Source of the DNA: Eikenella corrodens
Lineage (GTDB): Bacteria; Pseudomonadota; Gammaproteobacteria; Burkholderiales; Neisseriaceae
Reading direction: 5' to 3'
Length of the DNA: 64,000 nucleotides
Assembly (NCBI RefSeq): GCF_003990355.1
Contig: NZ_CP034670.1
Location: 1,612,001 to 1,676,000, forward strand
Position numbers and translations under genes: made by a program. The notes under the pieces are model-generated. The model made no database searches and was not told the origin of the DNA. It saw only the letters and a list, made by a program, of their open reading frames with translations. The first letter of the stretch is position 1. Every line of letters begins with the position of its first letter. This document shows, piece by piece, positions 1 through 8,926 of this stretch.

Positions 1-243
1 GCCGACGTGCTGGCTGCCGTGCGTGCCGATGCCAACCAAACGCGCGGCGAGATGGTGCTGGTGCTGCACCCCCCCGAAGCCGCCGCGGCCAACGAACTGA
101 ACGACCAGACGCGGCACATCATGAGCCTGCTCGCCGCCGAACTGCCGCCGAAAAAAGCCGCCGCACTGGCTGCGGAAATCAGCGGGGCAAACAAGAAAGC
201 GCTGTATGAATGGGCGGTGGCGCAGAAGCAAGAGGGAGCATAA
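1..243 (+). CDS. rsmI: 16S rRNA 2'-O-ribose methyltransferase RsmI, C-terminal fragment
   Basis: This is the 3' end of a gene that starts before the window; the frame is open from base 1 to a TAA at 241-243. The readable 80 residues contain RGEMVLVL and then a lysine- and alanine-rich helix (LPPKKAAALAAEISGANKK, ending ALYEWA) that is characteristic of the RsmI C-terminus. RsmI methylates the ribose of C1402 in 16S rRNA using SAM. The catalytic SPOUT/tetrapyrrole-methylase-like domain lies outside the window. The call rests on the tail only, but that tail is distinctive. Confidence 0.85.
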   Translation, partial: ADVLAAVRADANQTRGEMVLVLHPPEAAAANELNDQTRHIMSLLAAELPPKKAAALAAEISGANKKALYEWAVAQKQEGA

Positions 244-376
244 GAGCAGCCTGCTTAAACGGGTATGGAAATCAACGGAAGCCGTCTGCAGCAAAAGGCC
301 GCTGCGTTGCCCCGAATTGCCATACTGCCTATGCCGTTCTGCAGTCTGCCTTGTTTCATCTCCATTCTAACCGGCG

Positions 377-979
377 TTAATCGGCCAAATCCAAAACCAA
401 AATCTTCTCCAGCAACTGCCGCAGAGCCTGGGCGCGGTGGCTGAGCTGGTTTTTGGTGTCGGGGTCAAGCTGGGCGGCGGTTTTCTGCAATTCAGGCAGG
501 TAGAAATGCGGGTCGTAACCAAAGCCGTTGCTTCCGGCCGCCTGCTCCTGCCATTGCCCGTGCCATACACCTTCGGCAATCAGCGGTTGTGGGTCATCCG
601 CGTGGCGCACCAAAACCAGCACGCAAACGTAATACACGGCACGGTCGGCCTGCGCGGCCAAATCGGCGCTCAGTTTGGCGTTGTTGGCCGCATCGGAGCG
701 CGGTTCTGCTCCGGCATAGCGTGCGGAGAGCACGCCCGGCGCGCCGTTTAGGGCGGGGGCGCAAATGCCGCTGTCGTCGGCCAGCGCAGGCAGGCCGCTG
801 TGCCGGCTGGCATGCCGTGCCTTGGCCAGCGCGTTTTCCACAAAACTCACATGCGGCTCCGGGCATTCGGGCACGGCAAAATCCGACTGCGGCCGAACCC
901 GCCAGCCGAGCTCGGCAAACAGGGCGTTGAATTCACGCAGTTTTCCAGCGTTGCCGCTGGCCAATACCAATTCTTTCAC
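377..979 (-). CDS. rdgB: dITP/XTP pyrophosphatase (RdgB/HAM1 family)
   Basis: 200 residues, the normal family length. RdgB hydrolyses non-canonical purine nucleoside triphosphates (dITP, XTP) to monophosphates and so keeps deaminated purines out of DNA. Visible family motifs in order: the N-terminal substrate loop SGNAGKLREF, the catalytic ADDSGI, GVLSARYAG, the base-binding GFGYDP, and a C-terminal SHRAQAL. The start overlaps the stop of the upstream small membrane-protein gene by four bases, so the two are probably co-transcribed leftward. Confidence 0.96.
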   Translation of the reverse strand: MKELVLASGNAGKLREFNALFAELGWRVRPQSDFAVPECPEPHVSFVENALAKARHASRHSGLPALADDSGICAPALNGAPGVLSARYAGAEPRSDAANNAKLSADLAAQADRAVYYVCVLVLVRHADDPQPLIAEGVWHGQWQEQAAGSNGFGYDPHFYLPELQKTAAQLDPDTKNQLSHRAQALRQLLEKILVLDLAD

Positions 980-1248
980 GACGCCTCCTTGTCTGCCGTC
1001 TGATCTTCGCTTTCCGGCTGCTGCAAAGCAGCCTGTTGCATCTGTTGGGCGGCAATCAGCTGTTTTTCGCGCAAAAACTTAGCCAGCGAAGCCATCTGCC
1101 CGGCCACACACAAGAAGGCAGCCAAAAAGCAAGCGATGGCGGCGGCGGTGTGTTTTAGAATAAACAACACATTGCCTGCCAGCAGCAGCAGGATAAATAA
1201 AATGGTAAACAGCGCGGTAAGTTTCAGGTAGCGTCTGGTTTTATTCAT
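976..1248 (-). CDS. small membrane protein of unknown function
   Basis: 90 residues. A basic N-terminus (MNKTRRYLK) is followed by two hydrophobic segments at about residues 10-32 and 36-55, then a charged, Gln-rich tail (about 56-90), so it is probably a two-pass inner-membrane protein with a cytoplasmic tail. I do not recognise the family. It overlaps the start of rdgB by four bases (ATGA arrangement), which supports translation and coupling. Confidence 0.7.
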   Translation of the reverse strand: MNKTRRYLKLTALFTILFILLLLAGNVLFILKHTAAAIACFLAAFLCVAGQMASLAKFLREKQLIAAQQMQQAALQQPESEDQTADKEAS

Positions 1249-1353
1249 GGCGATATGCGGAAAGAAAAGGAATTTGCTTGGAATAGGCTGATATTAAATC
1301 TATTTTGAGGTGATAACTGCTGGAAACGCCAAATCGGGCTATTTATCCCGAAA

Positions 1354-1458
1354 TATAGTGAATTAACAAAAATCAGGACAAGGCGACGAGCCGCAGACAG
1401 TACACACGTTACGGCAAGGCGAGACAACGCTGTACTGGTTTAAATTTAATTCACTAAT
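1354..1458. mobile_element. Correia repeat enclosed element (CREE), short form
   Basis: About 105 bp with TATAGTGAATTAA at the left and the inverted TTAATTCACTA-type end at the right. The interior (CAGGACAAGGCG, GCCGCAGACAGTAC, ACTGGTTT) matches the Neisseria Correia consensus as I know it. The central block that holds the IHF site in the 150-bp form is missing. This copy reads in the CAGGAC-first orientation. CREEs are non-autonomous miniature elements that insert at TA. Confidence 0.88.
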
Positions 1459-1727
1459 ACATTTTCAGGTAGCCTCAAACACCGACCGCTTCTATAACCC
1501 ATCCAAATAAGGATGAGGCAAGGTGGAGATCTGGGCAAGACGAGTCCGCGCCGCAGCATTCTCCTTTAATTCATCATAAGCCGCCCCTGCCCTAATTCAG
1601 TTTCATAGAACCCGTATTTTCAGGTAGCCCGGGGGCAGCCTAAAAGCCTCTCTATATTGCGGGACGGCGAACTAAGGCTACCTGAAAATACTGGCATGGC
1701 AAGCAGTTGATTGCATACATCACCTTC

Positions 1728-1831
1728 TATAGTGAATTAACAAAAACCAGTACAGCGTTGGCTCGCCTTGCCGTAACGTGTGTACTGTCTGCGGCTCGCC
1801 GCCTTGTCCTGATTTTTGTTAATCCACTATA
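1728..1831. mobile_element. Correia repeat enclosed element (CREE), short form
   Basis: 104 bp, TATAGTGAATTAAC to GTTAATCCACTATA, in the CAGTAC-first orientation, so it is inverted relative to the copy at 1354-1458. The sequence between these two could invert by recombination. It lies 73 bp downstream of the bamC stop codon. Confidence 0.9.
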
Positions 1832-1904
1832 AACAAACCAGATACCGACAGCCAACACAAAAGCAGCCTTAATCTGCATTAAAGGCTGCTTTCTCATTGC
1901 GTGA

Positions 1905-3032
1905 TCAGCGCAGTTCGTTATACAGGCGGCTTAACCAGGTTTGCGCGTCTGCGCCTTGGTAGGGGCTGCCGTCTTTGTTTGCCAACACCAGTTGGCTGGC
2001 ATTGTTGCCCTGCGGCTGCACCGCCACCACAAATTCGGGTCGTGCCTGCGGCTCGGCGGGTTTGCTGCTGCGGCCGAACAGGCGGCCGAAGAAGCCGGGT
2101 TTCTCAGTGCGCACGGCTTCGCCCTCGGCGGGGGCTACCTGAACCAGATAGGCTTGGCGCTGGGTGTCTTGGCCGGTAACGCTCAGGCCGATGCGGTCGA
2201 GCGCGAGGCCGACGCGGCGCCAGTTGCGGGCTTGGTCGCCGCGCAAAATCAGGCGGCCGTTTTCCAGGCTGGCCAAATCGCCGCTGTGCGGGGCGGTAGA
2301 TTGCTGCTGCTTCAGCGCCTGCTCAATTTGTTGTTCGTCTGCGCCCAAATACTGCATGAAGCGGCCGAGTAAGGCGGCTTCCAAAGCGGTATCGCGCGGC
2401 GAGGGCTGCCACATAGTGGTGTCTTTGTTGCGGTCGGCGTAGGTTTCCTTCATGCCGCGATGGGTGAAGAATACATCGGTTCCGCCTTTGCTGTTGCGCT
2501 CCAAGCGGATGGTGAATTTGTCGCGTTCGCCGGTGGAATACACCCCGCCCAAGCCGACGCGTTCAAACAGGCGGCGCAGGCCGTCTTGCGGCAGTTTGGC
2601 ACGGTTTTCCGCCCAATCGGTTTCCATCAGGCCGATGCCCGGCTCTTCTCGGGCAATCACGAAACCCTGCTCCTGCCAGAAGGCGTGCAGGAGCGGCCAT
2701 ACTTCGGCCGGGGTTTTGTTGGCAATGTTCAGCCAACGCTCGCCGCCTTCCCGATGCATGGTGATGTTTTTCACTTCGGCCAACACGGGCGAGCCGGCTT
2801 TGTTGGCCGCGGCCTGACGGTTGCGCGCCACATCGCTGGCACGCACCGAACCGCCTGCGGGCAGGTTGTATACATTACCTTGCGAGGGGTTGTCCAAATC
2901 AGGCGGCACTTCCAAGCTCACCACTTTGCGGTTTTCGGTTTGGTAGTCCAGCTTGGGGGCTTCGTTTTTGGTGGCGCAACCGGCCACCAGGCTGGCCATC
3001 AACAAGGCGGCGGGCAGTTTGAATACGTTCAT
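1905..3032 (-). CDS. bamC: outer membrane protein assembly factor BamC (NlpB lipoprotein)
   Basis: 375 residues. A lipoprotein signal peptide (MNVFKLPAALLMASLVAGC) ends in a clear LVAGC lipobox, so the mature protein starts at Cys19. BamC is a lipoprotein partner of the BAM complex that folds beta-barrels into the outer membrane. The unstructured N-terminal region with VSLEVPPDL is typical of BamC and is followed by two helix-grip domains (from about residue 90 and from about 250). I chose the ATG at 3032 over one 14 codons upstream because it directly precedes the signal peptide and has GAAGGA in front of it. It lies 42 bp downstream of dapA, the same order as dapA-bamC in other proteobacteria. 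Confidence 0.93.
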   Translation of the reverse strand: MNVFKLPAALLMASLVAGCATKNEAPKLDYQTENRKVVSLEVPPDLDNPSQGNVYNLPAGGSVRASDVARNRQAAANKAGSPVLAEVKNITMHREGGERWLNIANKTPAEVWPLLHAFWQEQGFVIAREEPGIGLMETDWAENRAKLPQDGLRRLFERVGLGGVYSTGERDKFTIRLERNSKGGTDVFFTHRGMKETYADRNKDTTMWQPSPRDTALEAALLGRFMQYLGADEQQIEQALKQQQSTAPHSGDLASLENGRLILRGDQARNWRRVGLALDRIGLSVTGQDTQRQAYLVQVAPAEGEAVRTEKPGFFGRLFGRSSKPAEPQARPEFVVAVQPQGNNASQLVLANKDGSPYQGADAQTWLSRLYNELR

Positions 3033-3074
3033 GCAGCTATGTCCTTCAGGGTTGAAACTTGGGATAAAATCCAA

Positions 3075-3950
3075 TTAAATCAGTTGCAATTTCTGCAGCG
3101 CGGCGTTCACGCGCACTTGGCCAGCTTCGCTCAGGCTGACCATCGGCAAGCGCACGGCACGACCGCACAAGCCCAGCTTTTCCAGCGCCCATTTCGGCGC
3201 GGCCGGGCTGGGCTCGCAAAACATTTCTTGATACAGCGGCACCAGTTTGGCGTTCAGCGCACGGGCTTCGGCCAGATTGCCAGTCAGCGCGGCGCGGCAC
3301 ATATCGGCAAACAGCTTGGGCGCCACGTTACCGGCCACGGTAATCACGCCGTGTGCGCCGCACAGCATGGCGGCCATGCCGGTGGGGTCGTCGCCGGAAT
3401 ACACGGCAAAATCTTCGGGCACGCGGTTGAGCAGTTCAACCATGCGGCCAATGTCGCCGCTGGCTTCTTTGATGCCGATGATGTTGGAGATTTCGGCCAG
3501 GCGCAGCACGGTGTCGTTATTCATATTAACCACGGTGCGGCCGGGCACGTTGTACACAATCATCGGAATATCCGCCGCTTCGGCAATAGCGGCGAAGTGG
3601 CGGTAGATGCCTTCCTGCGGCGGTTTGTTGTAGTACGGCACTACGGAGAGCGTGGCATAAGCACCGGAGCCGACTACCGCGCGGGACAGCTCGATGGCTT
3701 CGCTGGTGCTGTTCACGCCAGTACCGGCGATTACCGGGATGCGGCCGTCGGCAAAACGGATGGCCGCCTCGATTACTTCAATCTTTTCCTGCAAGCTGAG
3801 CGTGGTGCTCTCGCCGGTGGTGCCGACAGCGACAATGGCATCGGTGCCGTTGGCAACATGCCAATCAATCAGGCGTTGGAATTGTTCGTAGTGGACACTG
3901 CCATCTTCACGCATCGGGGTGATGATGGCGACAAGACTACCGGTTAGCAT
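3075..3950 (-). CDS. dapA: 4-hydroxy-tetrahydrodipicolinate synthase
   Basis: 291 residues, full length. DapA condenses pyruvate with aspartate semialdehyde in the first committed step of lysine and diaminopimelate synthesis. Visible are the N-terminal GSLVAIITPM, the substrate loop GTTGESTTL, the tyrosine region SVVPYYNKP and the Schiff-base lysine in IIGIKEASGD (about residue 162). It is the first gene of a leftward dapA-bamC unit. Confidence 0.98.
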   Translation of the reverse strand: MLTGSLVAIITPMREDGSVHYEQFQRLIDWHVANGTDAIVAVGTTGESTTLSLQEKIEVIEAAIRFADGRIPVIAGTGVNSTSEAIELSRAVVGSGAYATLSVVPYYNKPPQEGIYRHFAAIAEAADIPMIVYNVPGRTVVNMNNDTVLRLAEISNIIGIKEASGDIGRMVELLNRVPEDFAVYSGDDPTGMAAMLCGAHGVITVAGNVAPKLFADMCRAALTGNLAEARALNAKLVPLYQEMFCEPSPAAPKWALEKLGLCGRAVRLPMVSLSEAGQVRVNAALQKLQLI

Positions 3951-3990
3951 AGCTCAACCTTATATTTGGTGGGTGGTCGAAAACGGGGCG

Positions 3991-4020
3991 ATTGTAGCCT
4001 ATTTTGCCGGCTTGTGCGAA
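3991..4020 (-). promoter_or_regulatory. candidate sigma-70 promoter for dapA-bamC
   Basis: Read on the minus strand: TTCGCA (4015-4020), an 18-bp spacer, then TACAAT (3991-3996), about 40 bp before the dapA ATG. The -10 is a five-of-six match; the -35 is weaker. Found by eye, with no transcript data. Confidence 0.4.
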
Positions 4021-4224
4021 ATATTGCATAGATTAAAACTTGCTTGCCGGAATGATCCGCCAAGCGCGGGCAATGCGGGTTAGCAAGCCTTATTTATCAT
4101 TAAAAATAAATATGTTAGTTAATTCTGGTAGCCTTTTGAGCATACAAGCCAGACTACCTGAAAACATAGCAAAACAGGGTTATGGCAGCCTATTCCGCTT
4201 CTTCCGGCAGCAATTTGACGCTGC

Positions 4225-4752
4225 TTACTCGCCCCCAACCGCCGGTTTGCCAGCCATCCGATTGATGATTTTCTCGCCGCGCAGCTGGTGCAGCACCGCC
4301 ATGGCGATGTGCCCGAAAGCCAGCACAAACAGCAAATATGCCAGCTTGCCGTGTGCCGCGTTACCCAGTTGCGTCATCCACTCGATAGGCTGATCGATTT
4401 TATGCATCACCGTGATGCCGAACACTTCCAAATCGCCGCGTGCAGAGCCGTACTGGCGAATCATCGCCACCACCGGCACCGCCGCCATCAACACATACAG
4501 CGCGGCATGCCCCAGCTTCACCGCCAAACTGCCGTGCGGGCGGTTGCGCCAATTGGCCAGCGCCCAAACTAGGCGCAAGGCCACCAAAACCAGCAGCAGG
4601 AAGCCCACCGATTTGTGGTAGCCCATCAGGCTGTAGTATTTTTCGTTGATATTCCACATGGCCGCCGTGCACAGCATAAAGGCAAACATGGCCGCCATCA
4701 GCCAATGGAAAAAGCGGCTGAGGGTGCCGTAGTATTGTGGTGTGTCTTTCAT
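4225..4752 (-). CDS. cytochrome b561 family protein
   Basis: 175 residues with four hydrophobic segments (about 14-33, 46-66, 82-98 and 137-155). It matches the bacterial cytochrome b561 (CybB-like) family: di-haem inner-membrane proteins that pass electrons between quinol and periplasmic acceptors. Candidate haem ligands are the histidines in FFHWLM (His16), GYHKSVG (His46), NAAHGKL and FGHIAM. It stands alone, with DUS-rich DNA on both sides. Confidence 0.85.
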   Translation of the reverse strand: MKDTPQYYGTLSRFFHWLMAAMFAFMLCTAAMWNINEKYYSLMGYHKSVGFLLLVLVALRLVWALANWRNRPHGSLAVKLGHAALYVLMAAVPVVAMIRQYGSARGDLEVFGITVMHKIDQPIEWMTQLGNAAHGKLAYLLFVLAFGHIAMAVLHQLRGEKIINRMAGKPAVGGE

Positions 4753-4880
4753 TGTTATTTCCTTTTTTGAAAACCGAAAAGCGGCGGATTATAACGGATT
4801 AGATTAATTTTCGATACCAAGCAGCAATCCGCTGGCAATACATGGCAATTGAACACTCTCCGAGCTCTGTCGGCAATACT

Positions 4881-4914
4881 AAAAAGGCTACCTGAAATCT
4901 TTCAGGTAGCCTTT
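4881..4914 (-). terminator. inverted DUS pair, putative terminator of the purC unit
   Basis: AGGCTACCTGAAA and its inverse separated by only two or three bases, flanked by A- and T-runs on both sides, so it could form a 13-bp stem and terminate from either direction. It lies just after the leftward small gene at 4938-5132. Confidence 0.6.
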
Positions 4915-4937
4915 TGATGATTATCACACCGCGCAGC

Positions 4938-5132
4938 TTACTTGCCAAACAACGCCGCCACCATCTCGGCCTGCTCTTCGGTAAACGCGGGTTCGCCGAG
5001 GCGGGCGGCCACGGTGTATTCGTTGGCAAACTGCCGCTGGGCAGATACCGCCTGCCATTCTTTGAGCTTGGCAGTTTTGCCCTGTTTGAGCTTGGCGGCG
5101 GTTTGCAGGGCGGTTTGTTTGCGGGTGGGCAT
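4938..5132 (-). CDS. small conserved-looking protein of unknown function
   Basis: 64 residues, MPTRKQTALQ to MVAALFGK, soluble, Lys/Gln/Ala-rich and mostly helical, with no membrane segment. The frame is open further upstream through purC in another phase, but that part is an arginine-rich shadow, so I take the ATG at 5132. No strong ribosome site is visible. It lies 78 bp downstream of purC with a DUS pair between. I do not recognise the family. Confidence 0.6.
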   Translation of the reverse strand: MPTRKQTALQTAAKLKQGKTAKLKEWQAVSAQRQFANEYTVAARLGEPAFTEEQAEMVAALFGK

Positions 5133-5209
5133 GGCGGAAAATACGGTTTGAATGGCAGGATGGGTTTTCAGGTAGCCCGGATTGTGTGTGAGGCTACCTG
5201 AAAAACGGA

Positions 5210-6070
<861 letters not shown>

Positions 6071-6317
6071 GATGGATTATCGGGCGGGTGGTCGGAAAGT
6101 CGGTATTCTAGTCCAATTGCCGCACGGAAAAAACGGCGGCGTGGAAATATCCTGCCCGAAGGCGGCAAAACAGTTGCCGAACTGCATTTTATGTTTGAGA
6201 ATGCTGCCCGCATCAGCAGGCTGCCTGAAAGCCTAAGCCTCAACGCGGTTTAGAATGAAACCGAAACGCTTATTTTTCAGGTAGCCTCCCCTTCCATCCC
6301 TCACTTAAGGAAACATC

Positions 6318-6647
6318 ATGAGCAATCTGATTATTGAAGACATCGAAACCGGCAGCGGCAAAACTGCCGAAAAAGGCAAGCGGATTTCCGTGCACTACAG
6401 CGGCTACCTCACCGACGGCAGCAAATTCGACTCCAGCCTCGACCGCGGCCAGCCGCTCACCATCATCCTGGGCGTGGGCCAGGTCATCCGCGGCTGGGAC
6501 GAAGGCTTCGGCGGCATGCGCGAAGGCGGCAAACGCAAGCTCACCATCCCGCCGGAAATGGGCTACGGCGCACGCGGCGCCGGCGGCGTGATTCCTCCGA
6601 ACGCCACTTTGATTTTTGAAGTGGAATTGCTGAAGGTACACGATTAA
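6318..6647 (+). CDS. FKBP-type peptidyl-prolyl cis-trans isomerase
   Basis: 109 residues, a single minimal FKBP domain without signal peptide, so probably cytoplasmic. It catalyses cis-trans isomerisation of prolyl bonds. Visible FKBP landmarks: VHYSGYLTDGSKFDSS, the LGVGQVIRGWDEG active-site strand and loop, PPEMGYGARG and the closing strand IPPNATLIFEVELL. Neisseria has a very similar small FKBP. A DUS lies about 25 bp before the ATG. Confidence 0.93.
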   Translation: MSNLIIEDIETGSGKTAEKGKRISVHYSGYLTDGSKFDSSLDRGQPLTIILGVGQVIRGWDEGFGGMREGGKRKLTIPPEMGYGARGAGGVIPPNATLIFEVELLKVHD

Positions 6648-6668
6648 GCGGCGTTTTCTGCATAGAGA

Positions 6669-6711
6669 AAGGCTACCTGAAAACCGTAATTCAAGTTTTC
6701 AGGTAGCCCTT
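6669..6711 (+). terminator. inverted DUS pair after the FKBP gene
   Basis: AGGCTACCTGAAAA and its inverse with a 14-base loop, followed by a T-rich run (TTCTCTTTTCTTT). It starts 22 bp after the FKBP stop codon. Confidence 0.6.
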
Positions 6712-6730
6712 CTCTTTTCTTTGCCGATGG

Positions 6731-6777
6731 ATTTTCAGGTAGCCTCTTACACACGAAAGGCTACCTGAAAATTTTTG
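6731..6777 (-). terminator. inverted DUS pair after mdh
   Basis: Second DUS pair in the convergent gap between the FKBP gene and mdh. Arms TTTCAGGTAGCCT and AGGCTACCTGAAA lie about 14 bases apart, on the mdh side of the gap. Confidence 0.55.
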
Positions 6778-6791
6778 CTCCTGCGCCCGCG

Positions 6792-7787
6792 TTACAACAA
6801 ATGCGCCACCGCCGCGCGTTCGTCCTCCAGCTCTTTAAGCGTAATGCCGATGCGTTCGCGGCTGAAGTCGTCGATTGGCAAGTCTTTAATCACGCGGTAT
6901 TCGCCGTTTTCGCACACCACGGGCAAGCCGAAGATAAGGCCCTCGGGGATGCCGTAGGCGCCGTCTGAAGGCACGCCCATGGTTACCCAGCGGCCGTTGC
7001 TGCCGAGCACCCAGTCGCGGATGTGTTCGATGGCGGCGTTGGCGGCTGAGGCAGCGGAAGAGAGGCCGCGCGCTTCGATGATGGCGGCGCCGCGTTTGGC
7101 CACGGTGGGCAGGAAGTGTTCGGTGTTCCATTGTGCATCGCCAATCAACTCTTGCACGCTTTGGCCGTTTACGGTGGCGAAGCGGTAGTCGGCATACATA
7201 CTGGGGCTGTGGTTGCCCCACACGCACAGGCGGTCGATGCCGCTCACGGAGCTGCCGGTTTTGAGGGCGATTTGGCTCAGGGCGCGGTTGTGGTCGAGGC
7301 GCAGCATGGCGGTGAAATTGCGTGCGGGCAGGTCGGGCGCGGATTTCATGGCTATATAAGCGTTGGTGTTGGCAGGATTGCCCACCACGAGCACTTTCAC
7401 GTTGCGGTTGGCCACTTTGTTCAACGCGGCGCCCTGCGCGGTGAAGATGTTGGCATTGGCATGCAGCAGGTCGGCCCGTTCCATGCCTTTGCTGCGCGGG
7501 CGTGCGCCGACCAAAATAGCGATTTCCGCATCTTGAAACGCGGTTTCGGGGTCGTTGGCGGCAAACACATCGGCCAGCAGCGGGAAGGCGCAGTCTTGCA
7601 GTTCCATAATCACGCCCTGCACGGCCTGCTGCGCCTGCGGCAAATCGAGCAGTTGCAGGATAACGGGCTGGTCTGCGCCGAGCATGTCGCCGGCGGCAAT
7701 GCGGAATAATAAGGAGTAGGCAATCTGGCCGGCTGCGCCGGTTACGGCGATGCGGACGGGGGCTTTTTTGGGGCTGGTGCGGGTCAT
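6792..7787 (-). CDS. mdh: malate dehydrogenase (NAD-dependent)
   Basis: 331 residues. It oxidises malate to oxaloacetate with NAD. The Rossmann motif GAAGQIAYSLLFRIAAG is at about residues 18-34, the substrate loop arginines are in ARPRSKGMERADLL, and the catalytic histidine is in VWGNHSPSMY. It lies 420 bp upstream of and divergent from sdhC, so TCA genes are clustered here. Pathogenic Neisseria rely on a membrane malate:quinone oxidoreductase, so a soluble MDH here is a family-level difference worth noting. Confidence 0.97.
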   Translation of the reverse strand: MTRTSPKKAPVRIAVTGAAGQIAYSLLFRIAAGDMLGADQPVILQLLDLPQAQQAVQGVIMELQDCAFPLLADVFAANDPETAFQDAEIAILVGARPRSKGMERADLLHANANIFTAQGAALNKVANRNVKVLVVGNPANTNAYIAMKSAPDLPARNFTAMLRLDHNRALSQIALKTGSSVSGIDRLCVWGNHSPSMYADYRFATVNGQSVQELIGDAQWNTEHFLPTVAKRGAAIIEARGLSSAASAANAAIEHIRDWVLGSNGRWVTMGVPSDGAYGIPEGLIFGLPVVCENGEYRVIKDLPIDDFSRERIGITLKELEDERAAVAHLL

Positions 7788-8208
7788 GGCTTTTGAAGGG
7801 TGGTTGGAGGGGAGGCGTGCGGCATGGCCGCAGGGGTTTCAGGCAGCCTGAAACGGGGGAAACGCATGCCGTATGATACCGAAAGTCGGCGGGGCTGTGG
7901 CGCTTTTCCGTTATTTTATATTAAAGACGGTAGCGGGTTTTATTCCCAATAACCGGATTGTTTGTCGGGCTATGTTGCCAAATTCCTTTGGCAGACAAGC
8001 TGCAGCCCGATTGTTCGGCTATGTTAAGTTGATTTAAAATAAAGGCTGCTATATGATTCGGGTATGGGCAGATGCCGTCGGCTGTTCGGTTGCCGCGCCC
8101 GCCCAAAAAGGCTACCTGAAAATGTTTCCAAACATATGAAGGCGGCTTTTGGTTTTGAGTGCCGGCTGAAGCCGGCTTGGGATATTGCCAATCTGAGGAA
8201 GTTTCGCC
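7788..8208. other. divergent mdh/sdhC intergenic region
   Basis: No gene. It contains a DUS-like GCAGCCTGAAA near 7845, an AT-rich block at 7910-8060 with a good sigma-70 promoter for sdhC, a host DUS near 8109, and a short perfect GC hairpin (GCCGGCT/AGCCGGC) at about 8161-8177 in the sdhC leader. An open frame on the minus strand here has no family features and is not called. Confidence 0.6.
8029..8057 (+). promoter_or_regulatory. candidate sigma-70 promoter for the sdh operon
   Basis: TTGATT (8029-8034), a 17-bp spacer and TATGAT (8052-8057), implying a start near 8064 and a leader of roughly 145 nt before sdhC. Both hexamers are good matches and the spacing is ideal. Confidence 0.5.
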
Positions 8209-8586
8209 ATGCGGACGACTAACAGACCGATATTCCTGGACATCGTCAGCATCCGGCTGCCGATTCCGGGGATTGTTTCCATTCTGCACCGCATCAGCGG
8301 CGTGCTGTTGTTTATCAGCCTGCCGCTTCTGTTGTGGCTGCTTGCCGGCACGCTGGACAATGCCGCCGCCTTTGAATCTTATCGCGCCTTCGTGGCCCAT
8401 CCGCTGGTGAAAATCGGCTTGATCGGGCTGCTGTGGGCCTATCTGCACCACTTCTTCGCCGGCATCCGCTTCCTGTTTTTGGATGCGCACAAAGGCCTGG
8501 CGCTGAACACTGCCCGCACCACCGCCAAAACCGTGATGGCGCTGGCTTTGATCTGCACCGCAATTTTGGGAGTATGGCTATGGTAG
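8209..8586 (+). CDS. sdhC: succinate dehydrogenase cytochrome b556 subunit
   Basis: 125 residues with three membrane helices (about 27-46, 64-82 and 104-124). SdhC anchors complex II in the inner membrane and helps bind haem b and quinone. The family signature SILHRISGV is at about residues 24-32, and histidines in LHHFFAGIRFLFLDAH follow. It is first in sdhCDAB and its end overlaps the sdhD start. Confidence 0.96.
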   Translation: MRTTNRPIFLDIVSIRLPIPGIVSILHRISGVLLFISLPLLLWLLAGTLDNAAAFESYRAFVAHPLVKIGLIGLLWAYLHHFFAGIRFLFLDAHKGLALNTARTTAKTVMALALICTAILGVWLW

Positions 8587-8921
8587 ACCGCAAACTGACC
8601 GGCGCGCACTACGGCCTGCGCGATTGGGCGATGCAGCGCGCCACCGCGGTGCTGATGCTGATTTACACCATCGCGCTGATTGTATTCCTGCTCGCGCTGC
8701 CGGGCGATTACGCCGCATGGCAGGCGTTTTTTGGCCAAACTTGGGTGAAAGTGTTTACCCAAATCAGCTTCATCGCGCTGTTCCTGCATGCCTGGGTGGG
8801 TATCCGCGATTTGTGGATGGACTACATCAAGCCGTTCGGCCTGCGCCTGTTCCTTCAGGTAGCCACCATCGTTTGGCTGGCAGGCTGCATGGTTTACTCG
8901 GTTAAAGTGATTTGGGGTTGA
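8580..8921 (+). CDS. sdhD: succinate dehydrogenase membrane anchor subunit
   Basis: 113 residues, three hydrophobic helices. I start at the ATG at 8580 (MVDRKLTGAH) because GGGAG at 8568-8571 is well spaced for it; the ATG six bases earlier would be too close. It overlaps the sdhC end by seven bases. The conserved RDWAMQRATA quinone-site stretch and HAWVGIRDLWMDY are visible. A DUS-like CTTCAGGTAGCC lies in the last third and encodes LQVAT. Confidence 0.96.
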   Translation: MVDRKLTGAHYGLRDWAMQRATAVLMLIYTIALIVFLLALPGDYAAWQAFFGQTWVKVFTQISFIALFLHAWVGIRDLWMDYIKPFGLRLFLQVATIVWLAGCMVYSVKVIWG

Positions 8922-8926
8922 ACAAG

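Larger units (their letters stand above)
1249..1904. other. intergenic stretch with two CREEs and several DUS
   Basis: No credible gene in 655 bases. It holds two Correia-type elements in opposite orientation (1354-1458 and 1728-1831), host-dialect DUS copies near 1465, 1618 and 1675, and AT-rich sequence just upstream of the small membrane-protein gene that may carry its promoter. A short GC hairpin lies downstream of bamC near 1866-1890 (AAGCAGCC and GGCTGCTT arms). Confidence 0.7.

Noticed and set aside
1245..1427. 60-codon minus-strand frame
   Set aside because: Mostly translated CREE sequence.
7921..8490. 189-codon minus-strand frame opposite the sdhC leader and start
   Set aside because: Gln-rich shadow overlapping sdhC, which is well supported on the other strand.
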